Assembly: GCA_001599595.1 (NCBI GenBank)
Contig: BCHH01000022.1
Span: 139,705-203,704 of the forward strand
Direction: 5' to 3'
DNA: 64,000 nt
Source of the DNA: Beverwykella pulmonaria
Lineage: Eukaryota; Ascomycota; Dothideomycetes; Pleosporales; Melanommataceae
In this document: one piece after another, positions 1 through 11,229 of the stretch
Layout: every line of letters begins with the position of its first letter
How positions within the stretch are numbered: position 1 is the first letter of the stretch
The notes under the pieces: generated by a model
The model's input: only the letters and a program-made list of their open reading frames with translations
Told to the model about the DNA's origin: nothing
The model's database searches: none
Program-made: the position numbers and the translations under genes

Positions 1-1510
1 CGAGGTGGGAGCTAGAGTGCTAAGAGCTTCGCGTGCTCCAACTTCTATCGCTAAATCTCGCGTGGCCCTCTACTTTAATAAGCTGGGGTGGTAGGGGATT
101 CTCAACAAGCGCTAGAAGCCTGAAATAATGTTGGAAAAGACAAAGCTTGATTGTGCAGTGCATTTCGAACCAGAGTTGCAAGCCGGAACGAGGGTATTAA
201 ATATCGAAGTTCTGATCTTTGTGGCTGTTAAAATACGCACATACAATCATAACCATGACATGTGTGCACACCTCTGATTCGCCGTGGTGGGCTAGGCTAG
301 CGATATGTGCGTGCACCGCTGGTTCGCCGTGGTGCATTCTCCGTGGTGGGTTCTGATTCGCCTTGGTGGGCTAGGACGATATGAGAGTCGCCGCACAGCC
401 CCCGGTGTGTTTCTGCCTTCCCGGTCACCCTGCTCACAGAACAGAAGCTTATCCGACCAGTGGACTTTCAACCTCATCTTCTCTCAGGAAGCATACATGA
501 GCCTCATCCCAGACCCCTCTAAGCGTTTCCTTCCTGCGAGTACGATAGCCGTAGCTTTGCTTTTCGAGTACTTTTCCATCTGATACCCATACCACAAGCC
601 CATATCTACGACGATCACGACCCTTACCCGCCATCAAGAGTAAACATACACCCCTACCCGCCATCAATGAAGGACATTCACCCCGCAGTATTCAGTTCTA
701 AGATTCTTTCCAAAATAATCCTGCGTTAATCGCGCCCGTGCGGGCCGAACTACATCCTCAAAAACATAGACATCTCGTCGTCATTCCAACAGTTCGAAAA
801 TGGTGTTCGCTTTGCTTCTCATGCTTTAGCATATGTCTTCTTAGTCCGACGACTTATAATACGTGCCTAAGCCCTCTCCTCATACATTACAACAAGGCAG
901 GGATAACCACAATGATAAATCCAAACCAACCACAATAAATCTCATGTAAGAACTTCTCTGAATTCAATGCTCTCTACCGACTACCTACACGGGGTCCCTC
1001 CTTCCCGCCCAACCCCACCAGGAGGTACCCCTCGGGAATTGAATTCCCATAGATCCAGACTGTCTCTCCAAATATCCAATTCAGACCACCTTCCATGACC
1101 GACCAAATCCAAGGAAAGTACGGCAAGAACATACATTATCTCACTCTATGATCATACCTTCAACCAAAATCACCCCGCACTCGTTGTTCAATTTGAACTC
1201 CTCGTACCAGGCTCATTCGGCTAAAGGATGAAATAGGGGGAGTTCAATATGGGTATAAACATAAGATAATAGGGGAGGAGTTGCTTCGAAAGGGCGACAC
1301 AACACTATATTTTGTCATGATAGTGAAGTATACCACCCGCAACCCCTATACGAATATAATTGTAAGGGTAAAATAGAGTAAGGAGATAGGCCAGTCTCGC
1401 ATTCCCGTATAAGGGTATGTCACAGACCACCATGTAGCTGAGAAAAGAAGTTACAAATGAAATAGAAGCAAGCAAGCCATAATCAACCGTTATCTATCGC
1501 GTGAAGAGCA
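1..1510. other. Intergenic region, no gene supported
   Basis: Only short overlapping ORFs without recognisable domains are seen. It contains two small direct-repeat patches, listed separately or noted here: one at 273-376, and two copies of a motif reading CCTACCCGCCATCAA (one with an extra T) at about 622-666. The final few hundred bases probably carry the 3' end and terminator of the SH3 gene that ends at 1511 on the minus strand. Confidence 0.5.
273..376. repeat. Short degenerate direct repeat
   Basis: A unit of about 23 bases reading roughly CTGATTCGCCGTGGTGGG followed by CTAGG occurs at 274-296 and, with one substitution, at 353-375. Partial copies of its core (TTCGCCGTGGTG, CCGTGGTGGG) lie between them. 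The array is about 100 bp and sits in non-coding DNA. No function is evident; it could be a minisatellite remnant. Confidence 0.6.
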
Positions 1511-3361
1511 TTACAGCGCCTGGCCCGGAAGCGGTTTCCTCGATGGCATCGGTATGTTGGAGATGGGATTCATAGGGCTGGGACCAGGTGCGGGACCGCG
1601 ACGGGGAACGGCGTCGCTCGCGGAGTTTGCGCGTGGGCGGCTCATCGGGTGAGGCGGCGGCAGTTGCTGAGGACCACCGCCGTATGGCCCGGGAGACATA
1701 GAGCGGGGAGGGCCAGCGTACGGAGCATTGCTATTTGATCGGGCACGTTCCCCTGGAGGTCCCATGTTCGGGGGGGACATCCGCATGGGTCCCGGACTCA
1801 TTGAGCGAGGACCGGGAGAGTTGCGACCATTGACGGGATAGGGTAGCTGGGGAGAGTTACGGCCACTGGAGGGGGTGAGCGGCCTGGGTTGGGGCACACC
1901 TCCTGGGCCCATTGGGGAAGCAATGGGCGGTCCTCGCATGCGGGGACCTGGGGGACCTTGTCGGGGAGGACCAGTGCGAGGCTTGACGGGGTGTTTTGAG
2001 AGGCAGGTACGTGGAACGACACCTTGTTGCGAACGGTCCATGCGCAAGCAGAGTGCCCATCCATCGTCATACTCGTGAAGCATCCTGACTAATTGGCCAG
2101 CGGAAAGCTCAAGTTCGTCCTGCATCGAAGGCTTGAAGGCGAGCTGGATGCGGTACACATTGTTGACGATTGGAGCTGGGGCAGTGGCGGGACTGTTGAT
2201 GCTTCCACCAGCGACGGCAACAGGAGGGGGACCAGTTGGAGCTGGGCCAGGAGAAGCTGGGATATCCTCTGTCCAGGATGGACTCGGGGGGATGGTTTCT
2301 CTGATGTTGGGGGGAGGGACTTCTCTACGGGTGACTGGATCAGTAGCCATGGCGGCAGCAGCGATGGCCGGTGCAGGGTTCGCGAAATCGCTCTCATAAC
2401 CATTTGGATGATTTGTGGATTGAGGAGTGTTGGGCAGTGAATTATGAGAGTCAATTGTGGCGGCGTTGTTACCAAATGGATTCTGTGGACTGCTCGATCG
2501 CGATTGTTGCGGGTCATTGAATGGATTAGCAGCATTTCCAGCTCCAGGCCGTTCCCAGGGACTGATTGGACGGTCAGGAGACGGGGTGCCGCGTGATTGT
2601 GAACCGGCACCTGCTGCTGCCGTGACATTAAGCAAGTTGCCACCGCTCTTGCGGTTGTCACCAAACGTTGGGGAGAATTGAGTAACGGGCCGCAGGCTGA
2701 GACGAGGAGCAGTGGACATGGAGCGCTCTGTCCGGATGCTTGGAGGTGCCGGTTTGACCTGAGGAGGCGGTGGCGGGGGAGCACTGCGCATGGCGGCCTT
2801 CTCGTCATCCAACTTCTGCTGGGCCATCTGCTTCTTCTTGCGGTGGTACACAAACAAAACACCACCCAAGAGGGCGCCGATGACGACTAAAATACCCAAG
2901 ACAAGACCTGCTTTGGCGGCGCCCGACATACCGCTGCTTGCTGCGGCCGCTGATGTAGCACTAGCGGCGGACAACGCTGCGGAAGCAGAAGCGGAAGCAA
3001 TACCAACAGTCGTCGCAGCATTGGTCGGGACAGGGGACGAGGTAGCGACCATTATTGTCGACGCCGTGTGCTTCGAGGATGACTTGGGGGCGGCCTTGGT
3101 GGTCTCCTGGGGCTCGGTATTTCTTGTGGCGGTTGCCTTGTCGGAGTTTGCGTCTGCCGTGGAGCTTGGGTCGGACGGGGGTGCAGACGAGATCTGAATT
3201 GGGTCGCCGTTAACGGTCTGCGGCTCCTGGCCCTGTGTGATCCACACGACGTCCGGTCCCCAGGTGTTTGCCAGCGTCACTATGCGAACAGAGGTAACCA
3301 CATCCTGTTTGCGGTGTCGCTGCCGTCGCTCGAGGTGCGAACGGCCGTGTTGGTGATCCAT
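1511..3361 (-). CDS. SH3-domain single-pass membrane protein
   Basis: A 616-residue single-exon protein. Residues 1-60 are polar with no signal peptide. A Ser/Thr/Ala-rich stretch (about 60-148) resembles a glycosylated ectodomain. One hydrophobic span follows at 151-172, ended by basic residues (HRKKK). A long Pro/Ser-rich cytoplasmic region leads to a variant SH3 domain at about 402-457 (ALYxY replaced by IQLAFKP, then DELEL, DDGWALC and GVVP). The tail after 460 is rich in Pro, Arg and Ser-Pro sites. This layout (Ser/Thr-rich outside, one TM, SH3 inside) is shared by widespread Pezizomycotina proteins and by yeast Fus1, so a role at the cell cortex or in polarity signalling is inferred. 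Start is the first ATG at 3361; stop TAA at 1511. Frame and length are secure; function is not. Confidence 0.85.
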   Translation of the reverse strand: MDHQHGRSHLERRQRHRKQDVVTSVRIVTLANTWGPDVVWITQGQEPQTVNGDPIQISSAPPSDPSSTADANSDKATATRNTEPQETTKAAPKSSSKHTASTIMVATSSPVPTNAATTVGIASASASAALSAASATSAAAASSGMSGAAKAGLVLGILVVIGALLGGVLFVYHRKKKQMAQQKLDDEKAAMRSAPPPPPPQVKPAPPSIRTERSMSTAPRLSLRPVTQFSPTFGDNRKSGGNLLNVTAAAGAGSQSRGTPSPDRPISPWERPGAGNAANPFNDPQQSRSSSPQNPFGNNAATIDSHNSLPNTPQSTNHPNGYESDFANPAPAIAAAAMATDPVTRREVPPPNIRETIPPSPSWTEDIPASPGPAPTGPPPVAVAGGSINSPATAPAPIVNNVYRIQLAFKPSMQDELELSAGQLVRMLHEYDDGWALCLRMDRSQQGVVPRTCLSKHPVKPRTGPPRQGPPGPRMRGPPIASPMGPGGVPQPRPLTPSSGRNSPQLPYPVNGRNSPGPRSMSPGPMRMSPPNMGPPGERARSNSNAPYAGPPRSMSPGPYGGGPQQLPPPHPMSRPRANSASDAVPRRGPAPGPSPMNPISNIPMPSRKPLPGQAL

Positions 3362-4175
3362 AGTGGCCGTGAGATTGGGTGCGCAAGATGCAGAGATGCC
3401 CCGCGGGTAGTATGGTGCAGTCGGAGGTTTTCCAGGTCGCGTTTGTTTTTATATATGGGACCGAACTACGGCGAACGTCCCCGTTGTGCGCGCAGTCTTC
3501 CCTATTTTCGATTGTCGATCCGATTGTTAATGCTTTTGTCAAGATTATGGTATTATGCGAACAGTCGAGCGGCAGGTCGAATATGTACAACGACAGTGAC
3601 AATGGCCCAAGGGAGGATCGCGGCAAGGAATGCGGGTGGCTCCAGACCGGGCGACGTCGATTGGAATGCGTGCTTATGTACGGGACCGCAAACTCTGCAT
3701 TGAATATAGAGAGTGAATTAGGCGGATGGGTGTAAAGAGTGAATGGCGAGGGCTGCGCTCGATGAACGAAGGGCGAACGACAGCCGGGTCGCGAGTGAAG
3801 GCGAACTGAAGCAATGGGAGGAGGGCGGAGGCGAGGGGAGAGGAGGAGGAGGAGAGAGGAGAGGAGCGTGAGAGCGGTCAGGACAGGAAACACGGCTGCC
3901 CTCGCCGTTTCGTTTGTGCCTGGCGGCAATTTAGCGGCCTGTTCATCATTTCGCCAGGGAGCCCTAGTCAGGTACAGCGCCGCGCTGATTGGCCCGCTCA
4001 TTTATCGTCCCGCTTCGGTGAATCAGCTCGTGCTATTTCCATGCGCGCCTCGTTTGCCCTACGCAGCCAGCAAGCAACACGGCCCCATTATCGACTTATC
4101 AGCGCTCCCAGCCTGACGTGAGCCTCCAGGCTCTCGGAAAATAATGAAGGGGTTGTGCACGAGTCACCGCGAGAG

Positions 4176-4463
4176 ATGGCTCCATCGCAAGCTTCCAAGA
4201 CCACGCGGGAGAGTTACGAAGTGGCTGACACAGCGCACCGGCCGTTCTCCACTTCAAACTTTACATTCCAGTCGGCGGCAACCAGCGGAGAAGCTAAATA
4301 CGAAGAAAGCGCTGCGCCATACGAAGACGAATTCATAAGTATTTCCACGCCGCTGTTAGAGAGGCACAGTTTTGGTAGATCGGTCCCTGTGGTCCGACGT
4401 AAGAAATTGCTTTCCCAGCATCACGAAGGAAGCGGGAATGAACGTGTTGCGTCGCAATTTTAG
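4176..4463 (+). CDS. Possible small protein, 95 aa, unknown
   Basis: An ORF starting at ATG 4176 in a fair initiation context (GAGAGATGGCT). The product is polar and Ser/Thr-rich, with a basic patch (VRRKK) near the C-terminus and no TM segment. It is divergent from the SH3 gene, about 0.8 kb from that start codon. I recognise no family and see no clear splice sites. It could equally be a chance ORF in the promoter region. Confidence 0.22.
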   Translation: MAPSQASKTTRESYEVADTAHRPFSTSNFTFQSAATSGEAKYEESAAPYEDEFISISTPLLERHSFGRSVPVVRRKKLLSQHHEGSGNERVASQF

Positions 4464-4731
4464 AACTCACAGTAATTAAATGGTCGCGGCGCAAGCTAGG
4501 TAAGCTCATCTCGTGAAAACGATGACACCATGCAGTTCTTTCGCGCATTCTCGTACACATGAGAATGGTGAAACCTATGCCGAGAAAGGTTCTGCGCTTG
4601 AAATTGAGTTTTCATCAGAAGCGGTGTTGCAAGCAAAAAGTGGGGGCTGCGAGCAGGTGTTGCTACCTCGCTACAAGCAACAACAACAACACCCACCAAC
4701 CCAGCGCCTCTCTTCAGCAAGACGTTTCTTG

Positions 4732-4745
4732 AAAAAAAAAAAAAA
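4732..4745 (-). terminator. Pol III T-run terminator of tRNA-Thr
   Basis: A run of 14 A on the plus strand is a run of 14 T on the coding strand of the tRNA, starting 21 bases beyond its 3' end. A T-run this close downstream is the standard RNA polymerase III stop signal. Confidence 0.8.
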
Positions 4746-4766
4746 GCGAAGGACCGCAAAAACAAC

Positions 4767-4851
4767 TGCCTTCGGCCAGAATTGAACTGACGACCTCATC
4801 ATAGCCACGTTGCGGTACTAGTGATGCGCTCTACCACTGAGCTACGAAGGC
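4767..4851 (-). tRNA. tRNA-Thr (anticodon AGU), with intron
   Basis: Read on the minus strand, all four arms fold. The acceptor GCCTTCG (4851-4845) pairs with CGAAGGC (4774-4768), with discriminator A at 4767. The D stem is GCTC/GAGC around AGTGGTA. The anticodon stem is CATCA/TGATG, and the T arm is GTCAG-TTCAATT-CTGGC. The loop reads C-T-A-G-T-A, giving anticodon AGT. A 13-base intron (CCGCAACGTGGCT) lies directly after position 37, the canonical site for eukaryotic tRNA introns. The gene is 85 bp including the discriminator. The internal A box (D arm) and B box (GTTCAATTC) are present. Confidence 0.93.
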
Positions 4852-6695
4852 TCTCATGATGAGAATGGCATTATTTCTAACTTAATAAATCTATGATCAC
4901 CAAATAGTAAGAGCATCAACACGATGAAGTCTCGAGGAAATATTTTAGCGGTGTGAATCGTGCGCGGGGTTTCGTTAATTCAGCTTCACATCAATCAAAT
5001 CAGCGGCTAGGCTAGAGACGATCTTTGAGTGGTGCCATGGTGCTTCTAGCTTCGTTAGGTAAGGTGTGAATGAAGTCTCGGCTACCCTCTTGCACACTCA
5101 TGGCTTTGAAGCCCACAGTTCCATGTCTTCCCAAAGTTTCTCAAAGTTCACATGATCATATTTATGGCATTTGAATTACGCAATTCATCAAGGAGAGATT
5201 TGAGAGGGCTGGAAGTAAATTTGCAGCTGGTCGATACAAGAAGGATAATCGTCGCGAACAAGACCCCTGTTCCCCAGCCGCTATGCGCAGTCGTCCAGCC
5301 CCAGCAGGAACACGTGAACCCCGTGTTTGAAGAAGGAAAGACGAAACAACTTTATCTAGACTCCATTCTGCGCAATTATTGTGGTTTTAAAACGTCTCCA
5401 TTGCCATTCAGTGGTATGCTCAGTCAATTCTAGCTTAAGGTGGGTTCACGCTCACTTGATACATCCACTCAAAAGAGCGAACCGCGGAACAATCAAGCCC
5501 TAGAAGTGGCAAGCATGTTGCATTCAATCGTTGTAGATATATTTTTGGTAGCGATACGTAGCGGCAACTTCGCTATTCAATGTCAGATTGCGCATCCATT
5601 CTCTTTTTTCTCTCCAGCCTTTCCCGAAGAGACATCGGAAGACATATTCAAATGTGATTCCGCACTCTTCTTAAATAATAATCGACATTGGAGGCAAATC
5701 ACAAAGCTATCTTCCCTCCATGGGTCATCGCGTCGCTCTACACAAGCGCAGACTAGGTGAAACTTTTGTCATCGGGGGTATGTAATGAACATGATTCTCT
5801 AGGATGCCCTCGTTAGTTCGTCAGGGTTGCGAAAGTCGAACAAGCGCTGAAAATTTATCATTGGGAGCCGCAGGTCTGCACGTCCTTAGGAAAATTGAAG
5901 TTGGATTGGTCTTCCCCAGTAATTCTCCAACTTCAGGTGGAATCTGAGAAGCTTCTAGCTCGATGTGTCTAATGCGTTCGGTGAGGGTGGTGAAACACCG
6001 GGACCGATCTTTCGCTATGATACCAAAGGATCAGCCATCCCCACTTAGATGATACGGGCGATCTTGAGCTTCGTCCTTGGCTGAGAGTGTTTACCCCTTG
6101 TAGGTCTTGTAGGTCTTGTTTGTTAGAACAGAGTTGCGCTTGTGACTGGTGACCCCGGTATGAAGATTCTCCAGGCCTTCAAACACGTTGAAAGTGAAGG
6201 AAAGTAATGAAGGGTAGAGAAGAGATGGTCAAGTCCATTACTTCGTTAGGAAAAATAAGGGCGAGTCGATGCGAAGCCATGGTGATGGAAGAGCAAAAGG
6301 GCTCAATATAACAGAACATTAGGATGAGTTTGATATCAGATTAATAAAAAAACAAGCAATTGGTTCTTTTGGAAATCGTCTTGTGGCCCATACTGAGCTT
6401 CATAGTGCCGATTATCAAACTTCCAAACTTCTTTCAAGACGCATTCTGCGGCTGCAGATGTGAGTGGATTTTTGTACTGGACAACACTTTAGACAAGTAC
6501 TCGGGGAGATCGGGCAGTAGGCACTTGAGTATAAATGCATAGATACTGCATCAAAGTTGACTCCCAAGAAAGAGATGTTTGCGCACAGACCATTGTGCAT
6601 GACTCGCGGTCCCCAAAATTTCGCTACCCCACCAACTATTACACAGCGTTCACAAATATCACACATCTACACACCATTTCAAAAACTGTTCGAAA
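4852..6695. other. Intergenic region, no gene supported
   Basis: About 1.8 kb. Several ORFs of 60-110 codons on the plus strand (for example 5152-5433 and 5440-5760) have no domain, no hydrophobic pattern and no convincing splice sites. The segment just before 6696 presumably carries the RMT2 promoter; no clear TATA or CCAAT box stands out. Confidence 0.5.
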
Positions 6696-8010
6696 ATGGA
6701 TGACCCAGCCTTCGACGTCGAAACGGATCTCCAGACCCAAAGTCTCCTCCTCGCATCGGCCAACCATGACCTTACAGCCCTCCGCGACCTCCTCCGCAAC
6801 ACCTCCGCCAACGTCCAAGATACCGAAACGGGATTCACACCGCTTCATGCTGCAATCGCGGCTTGCGAGCCCAGTGATCCATCAGAGAAGGTCCCTGGCC
6901 AAAGTAACGGAGATACAAATGGGGAAAGCGACGAGAGAAAACAGGAGCTGGAGGCAGCTGCGAGGACTGTCCGACTTCTGCTCCAGAACGGCGCAATATG
7001 GAATGATCTAGATGGAAATGACGAGACGCCGGGTTGCATTGCGCATAGATTGGGGCTGAAGGAATTGTATGAGATATGCGTAGACGCTGGCGTTAGGGCA
7101 GAACTCCTCTTAAGTCGACTAGATGGGTATCTGCCTCTTGGTGATGCAGACTCGGAAGACGGTGAAGAGGAAGAAGAGAAGGAGGACGAAGGAGAGGAGG
7201 AGTCTGCTAAAGATTTAGCGAACATGGCTGCAGGTCAAGAAGACGTCGTGGAAGGCGACGAGTCAACTCACAATCCGACCTACCTCGCCTCCACCCTTAC
7301 CTTCGATCGTAATCGGATCCTGGATGGCTCTGCCAACGGCGTAATGATGGAATGGGAAACTGCACTCATGCGAAGGTCTGCTGAGCTCTTACTTCCAGCA
7401 ACCGGGCTCCGCGTGTTGAACGTAGGTCACGGCATGGGAATTATCGATGGGATCTTTCAAGAGAAGAGTCCGAAGTCGCATCACATCATAGAAGCACATC
7501 CAGATGTTCTGAAACATATGAAAGAGAACGGCTGGTATGACAAGCCTGGAGTCGTCGTTCACGAAGGGCGGTGGCAGGACGTAGTACCAGGTCTTGTTGA
7601 GAAGGGCGACTTATTCGACGCAATCTACTTTGACACCTTTGCTGAGGAGTACCAAGCACTGCGGGAATTCTTCACTGAGCACGTTATCGGACTGCTCGAT
7701 CCGGCAGGAGGCGCAGGTGACGACGGCGGAAAATTTGGTTTTTTTAATGGCATGGGAGCAGACCGTAAGCCAAGCTATGTTGCATATTTGAAGAATACCT
7801 GCTAATCTGTGCTCCATAATATCAGGTCAGGTCTGCTACGATGTTTACAACAAAATTGTAGAAATGGACCTCTTCGAGGCGGGATTCGATACCGACTTTG
7901 AAACCGTCGCGATCCCCGATCTCGACTCAGAAGGCGAATGGGAAGGCGTAAGGCGTAAATATTGGATTCCTTCTTCATATAAACTACCCACATGCAGCTT
8001 CATAGGCTGA
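6696..8010 (+). CDS. RMT2: Arginine N-methyltransferase 2 (RMT2)
   Basis: Two exons, 6696-7764 and 7826-8010, with a 61-bp intron (GTAAGC...ATCAG, branch CTGCTAAT), give 417 residues; yeast Rmt2 is 412. Splicing completes an Arg codon and restores the family sequence GADRQVCYDVY. The N-terminal ~130 residues carry ankyrin-like repeats (TGFTPLHAA; DETPGCIAHRLG). A very acidic Glu linker spans about 150-170. The Rossmann methyltransferase domain follows (about 190-417), with motif I LRVLNVGHGMG, acidic motif II (EAHP) and DAIYFDTF. In yeast this enzyme makes delta-N-methylarginine on ribosomal protein Rpl12 in cytoplasm or nucleus. It converges with the next gene; the stop codons are 66 bp apart. 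Confidence 0.95.
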
Positions 8011-8076
8011 TCAATCAACACCGGACGCCGATTCCCAACACCAACGCTATAATTGCATGCAAAAAGTTCAGATGTT

Positions 8077-9243
8077 TTAGGAGCCGTTCACTCCATTTAC
8101 ACTCAGGCCTTCCATCAAACCATGTACCTTCAGCAAGTCATTATAATATTCTTGCTTGGGTGCCAAAAGCTGCCTCGCCGCTTCCGTTCCAGTGATAGGC
8201 AGCTTCTTTAGGCCTTCGTTTTTAAGTTTCTTTGGCACAACCTTGGGATCTAGAAGTCCGACTTGCACCAGAACGGATGCCTGGTCCCAATACATGTGCT
8301 CCGAAAACAGCTTTCCTCCCCTAATCGTAACAATACTAACTATTGCGATCTCGACATGCTTGTCTGTTGGCGGGACACCAGGCAATATCCAATCGATCTC
8401 GTCCGAATGCGTAAAAGACACGACCATCTCATCGACTACCCTGTCTATGCCAATTGTCCTGGAAACGAGCCTTATATCGAAATCATCGACCAGACTTGGA
8501 ATGAAGAACTCCCGATAGAACTCTACCAGCTTCTTCCTGCCCACTCCGCCTTGAAGAGTGGGCAGGATAGTGAGGTGAGGACTGTTCTGTGTCATATTTT
8601 GGACCACCGCCATGCTTCCCCGTTCCGGGGAATCATCTTCGTACTTCGCGTTCCAAGCCGCTTGCACTACAGGCTCCAGATCGATGTCCTTCTTGAACGC
8701 CTTCCTGATGCATGCCAAGCTCCGACTCCACGCTAGATTCGCTTCAACGTCTGAATACTCCCTCGATGATGGGTCTGCGAACCCAGTTTTCGACTTCTCA
8801 TAGCGATAGAGCTTCCAGTCGCACATCTCCTGCCGTGGGGACACTTGGCTAAGCCCTGCGACATGGATCTGAACTTGCAACAGACTCGGAAATTTGGTCT
8901 TTGGGCTCGGCAATACAGTCGGATAGAAGGCGATAATGGCGCAGCACCCTTTCATTGGCTTGATGGCTGCTTTCAGCACTACGCTTGCCGCCTCTCCAAA
9001 GCAGATCAACGCATATGTCTCTCCGAATTCGAGGGCGTTCTGCAGATTCTTGAGAGCTTTTGAATAACCGGCTTGGTCGTGAGGTGTATAGGGGAGATAG
9101 TTGGCCTCGAAGCCTTCTTCTTTCCAGGAAAGAAGCATTTTCTCGGGGGCATGGGTGGAAGCGGATGTCAGCCAGATCCGAGGCGGGTGGGAATGGAAGT
9201 TTAAGAAACCGGGCCCTTGAAGAGGTTGGGTTAGGGACGACAT
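8077..9243 (-). CDS. Dienelactone hydrolase-like / SnoaL-like fusion protein
   Basis: A 388-residue single-exon protein; the first in-frame ATG is at 9243 (MSSLTQPL), and the ORF upstream of it has no other ATG. Residues ~1-200 resemble a degenerate alpha/beta-hydrolase of dienelactone-hydrolase type. The expected nucleophile-elbow position reads CFGEAA, so a Ser or Cys nucleophile is not obvious there. Residues ~230-345 resemble an NTF2/SnoaL fold (a helix with FYREFFIPSL, then DEMVVSFTH, HVEIAIVSIVTIRGGKLFSEHMYWDQ). Such two-domain proteins are common and uncharacterised in fungi. A catalytic activity cannot be claimed. The protein ends in a polar tail. Confidence 0.8.
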   Translation of the reverse strand: MSSLTQPLQGPGFLNFHSHPPRIWLTSASTHAPEKMLLSWKEEGFEANYLPYTPHDQAGYSKALKNLQNALEFGETYALICFGEAASVVLKAAIKPMKGCCAIIAFYPTVLPSPKTKFPSLLQVQIHVAGLSQVSPRQEMCDWKLYRYEKSKTGFADPSSREYSDVEANLAWSRSLACIRKAFKKDIDLEPVVQAAWNAKYEDDSPERGSMAVVQNMTQNSPHLTILPTLQGGVGRKKLVEFYREFFIPSLVDDFDIRLVSRTIGIDRVVDEMVVSFTHSDEIDWILPGVPPTDKHVEIAIVSIVTIRGGKLFSEHMYWDQASVLVQVGLLDPKVVPKKLKNEGLKKLPITGTEAARQLLAPKQEYYNDLLKVHGLMEGLSVNGVNGS

Positions 9244-9876
9244 TTTGGGGAACCAAGACGCGGAATTCAAGCCAGGAATCAGACGACTCGTTCCAGATGT
9301 GAGAGATTCAGTACTCGAAACAATATTTCTTAAGACGGCGGTAATTGATAGACGAAGTGGGATATGGGAGATGGGACTTCTGCAGCCTTCAACGCCAACG
9401 GCAGCAGCGAGGAGACTTGGAAATCGACATCACGCCGCGAGGCGGGGCTCCAGGACGTTCTTAAATCCTTCCCAGCTCCAGGCTCTTTCCAAGTTTTGGG
9501 GTTGAGAAGAAGCTTGGGCGTGATCCGCATTTCTAGTTCGGTAGTCAGATCATCTGCACGATGACGTCATTAGTCACTAACGCGAGCATTAGCATTGCCG
9601 TCTCAGCTAGGCTAAACCGCGGGGCTACGAATGTAAGAACAACAACACCTTCTCTAAAGTGTAAACAATACAATCAACGGCTTTATTGGTTTGCACCTTG
9701 GCCTTGCGCGGACTTATCGCCGGGATTTCATTGACTACCAAGGTGATTTCAGCACGAAGCTAAGAGGTTATTCGCAACTTTGATATCCTTTCCTTTACAG
9801 AGCTATGCCTAAGCATAAGGAGACAAGGAAGAAGCCATTATTATAGCCATACCAACATATGCCTTCGAGTCTGCTC
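9244..9876. other. Intergenic region, no gene supported
   Basis: About 0.6 kb upstream of the hydrolase/SnoaL gene. Overlapping short ORFs only. Marks the edge between the left housekeeping genes and the AT-richer accessory block. Confidence 0.4.
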
Positions 9877-10455
9877 TCATAGATTTTTACTCGTAGGATT
9901 TCGGGCAGCAGTGCACAAGTACAGCGAGGTGCTCACTACCCCCGAACGCTTGATCGGACCACTTTGGGCTGTGAAACAGCTACACGTTATCTCTTTGTCT
10001 TTTCTTTCCGTCCTTGATCTCTGCGCACCCCGTCTCCGGCGTACAAGCGTTGTGTATGTTTCTTGCTGATATCGTCGCATGGAACTTATATCGCCCCAAG
10101 GCCAGTGATCGGTGCCGGATCTAGGGGATCTAAGATCAAGATTGGATTCTGTTGCGACGTCAGTCAATGTTCAGATTGTGTTGTATTGTGCCAAGCATTT
10201 AGCTTGCACCTTCATTTTAGTCATCCACCAAATACCCTAGCGAGCACATTTATATCTCTCGGCGAGGCAGTATTTGCATGCCAGACTAATGCTTGAACAA
10301 AGAGCCATAATGAAGATAGCCTCTCTGGGCCAACCTAAGGTGTGGGGTGTATCAAGAGCTGGAGGGCAGGGTGTCCATGGTTTTGTTAATCAAGCAAGTT
10401 CTAAAAGCGTTTCGCATTTTTATACATGTAGTTGGTTTCCAGTCTAGGATTTAAG
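9877..10455 (-). pseudogene. Copy A of small membrane-protein family (decayed 5' exon)
   Basis: Homologous to the intact-looking copy at 26688-27129. The second exon is open: reading from about 10145 down it encodes SNLDLRSPRS, then TDHWPWGDISSMRRYQQET, and continues to a stop at 9877, longer than copy C. The first exon is broken. The start codon is not preserved, a TGA interrupts the N-terminal frame, and the hydrophobic stretch AIFIMALCSSISLACKYCLAE is in another frame. The intron-like segment between the exons is almost identical to that of copy B. Family unknown to me. Alternatively the C-terminal ORF could still be expressed alone. Confidence 0.6.
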
Positions 10456-11229
10456 TGTACTCACAGCACACGCTAATAGTAGTGGTCCCGGGCTCAATGA
10501 TCGAAATGCCAAGCAATTCACTATTTTGCGGCGGGCCCCAGCAAAATCATGAATTTAATCGATATATATTCATTCACAATGCTGCGGATAACCGTCGACG
10601 GCTAACTGAAGCACACTATGGATCAACCCCAAGATCCAATAGAAAGAACATAGCACTAAGGCAGCTAAGCAAGGAGAGGGCTTGTTCAACGCAATGGCGC
10701 GTATTACTGCGTCAACATGGGGACCTCTATACACAGCAGTAGCCAAGTCAGCAATAATGTACAGAGCACAAGTGTGGAACCTGCAACCAACAGCAAACCC
10801 CTAGCAGCTAGCACGCTAAATCTACTTGCAGAAATACAGAACAAATACCTATAGAATGTTTTCAGTCTCTAGTCCATATCTGTCTGAAGGTTCTCCAGCA
10901 CTTGCGCAAGCGGTCACAGCTGCAAAGCGCAGTATAACAATGCGGAGCGGCACGGTGGTGTCCTGAGGTTGCTAAAACGTTTTTCTTGCCTGAATAAACG
11001 AGACCAGCAATGCCGAGACTTATTTGTCAGGCAAAAGGCTAGAAACACGTGACGCGCTAGATCGTAGCCCAAGGTTCACTTTTGGGCCCTGTTCGCCTTA
11101 AGTTAGTCCGTCAGACGAATATCACCCGCAGCATTCTTGATCGTGATCTGGCATATTTCCACCACGCTTCCTTGACGCTCTCATCTTGCAGTTAGTCTCT
11201 CTCTTAACTAGATCCTTACTTTTCGAATA
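10456..11229. other. Spacer between inverted copies A and B
   Basis: About 0.77 kb between two divergently oriented related copies. It includes an ORF at 10455-10742 (+) with no recognisable feature. No transposase or terminal repeat could be identified. Confidence 0.4.

Noticed and set aside
2089..2865. 258-codon minus-strand ORF inside the SH3 gene
   Set aside because: It overlaps the SH3 protein in another frame; the SH3 frame has a recognisable domain, TM segment and composition, while this one has none.
3210..4001. 263-codon minus-strand ORF upstream of the SH3 start
   Set aside because: It overlaps the SH3 N-terminus in another frame and has an odd mixed composition without domains; probably promoter and shadow sequence.
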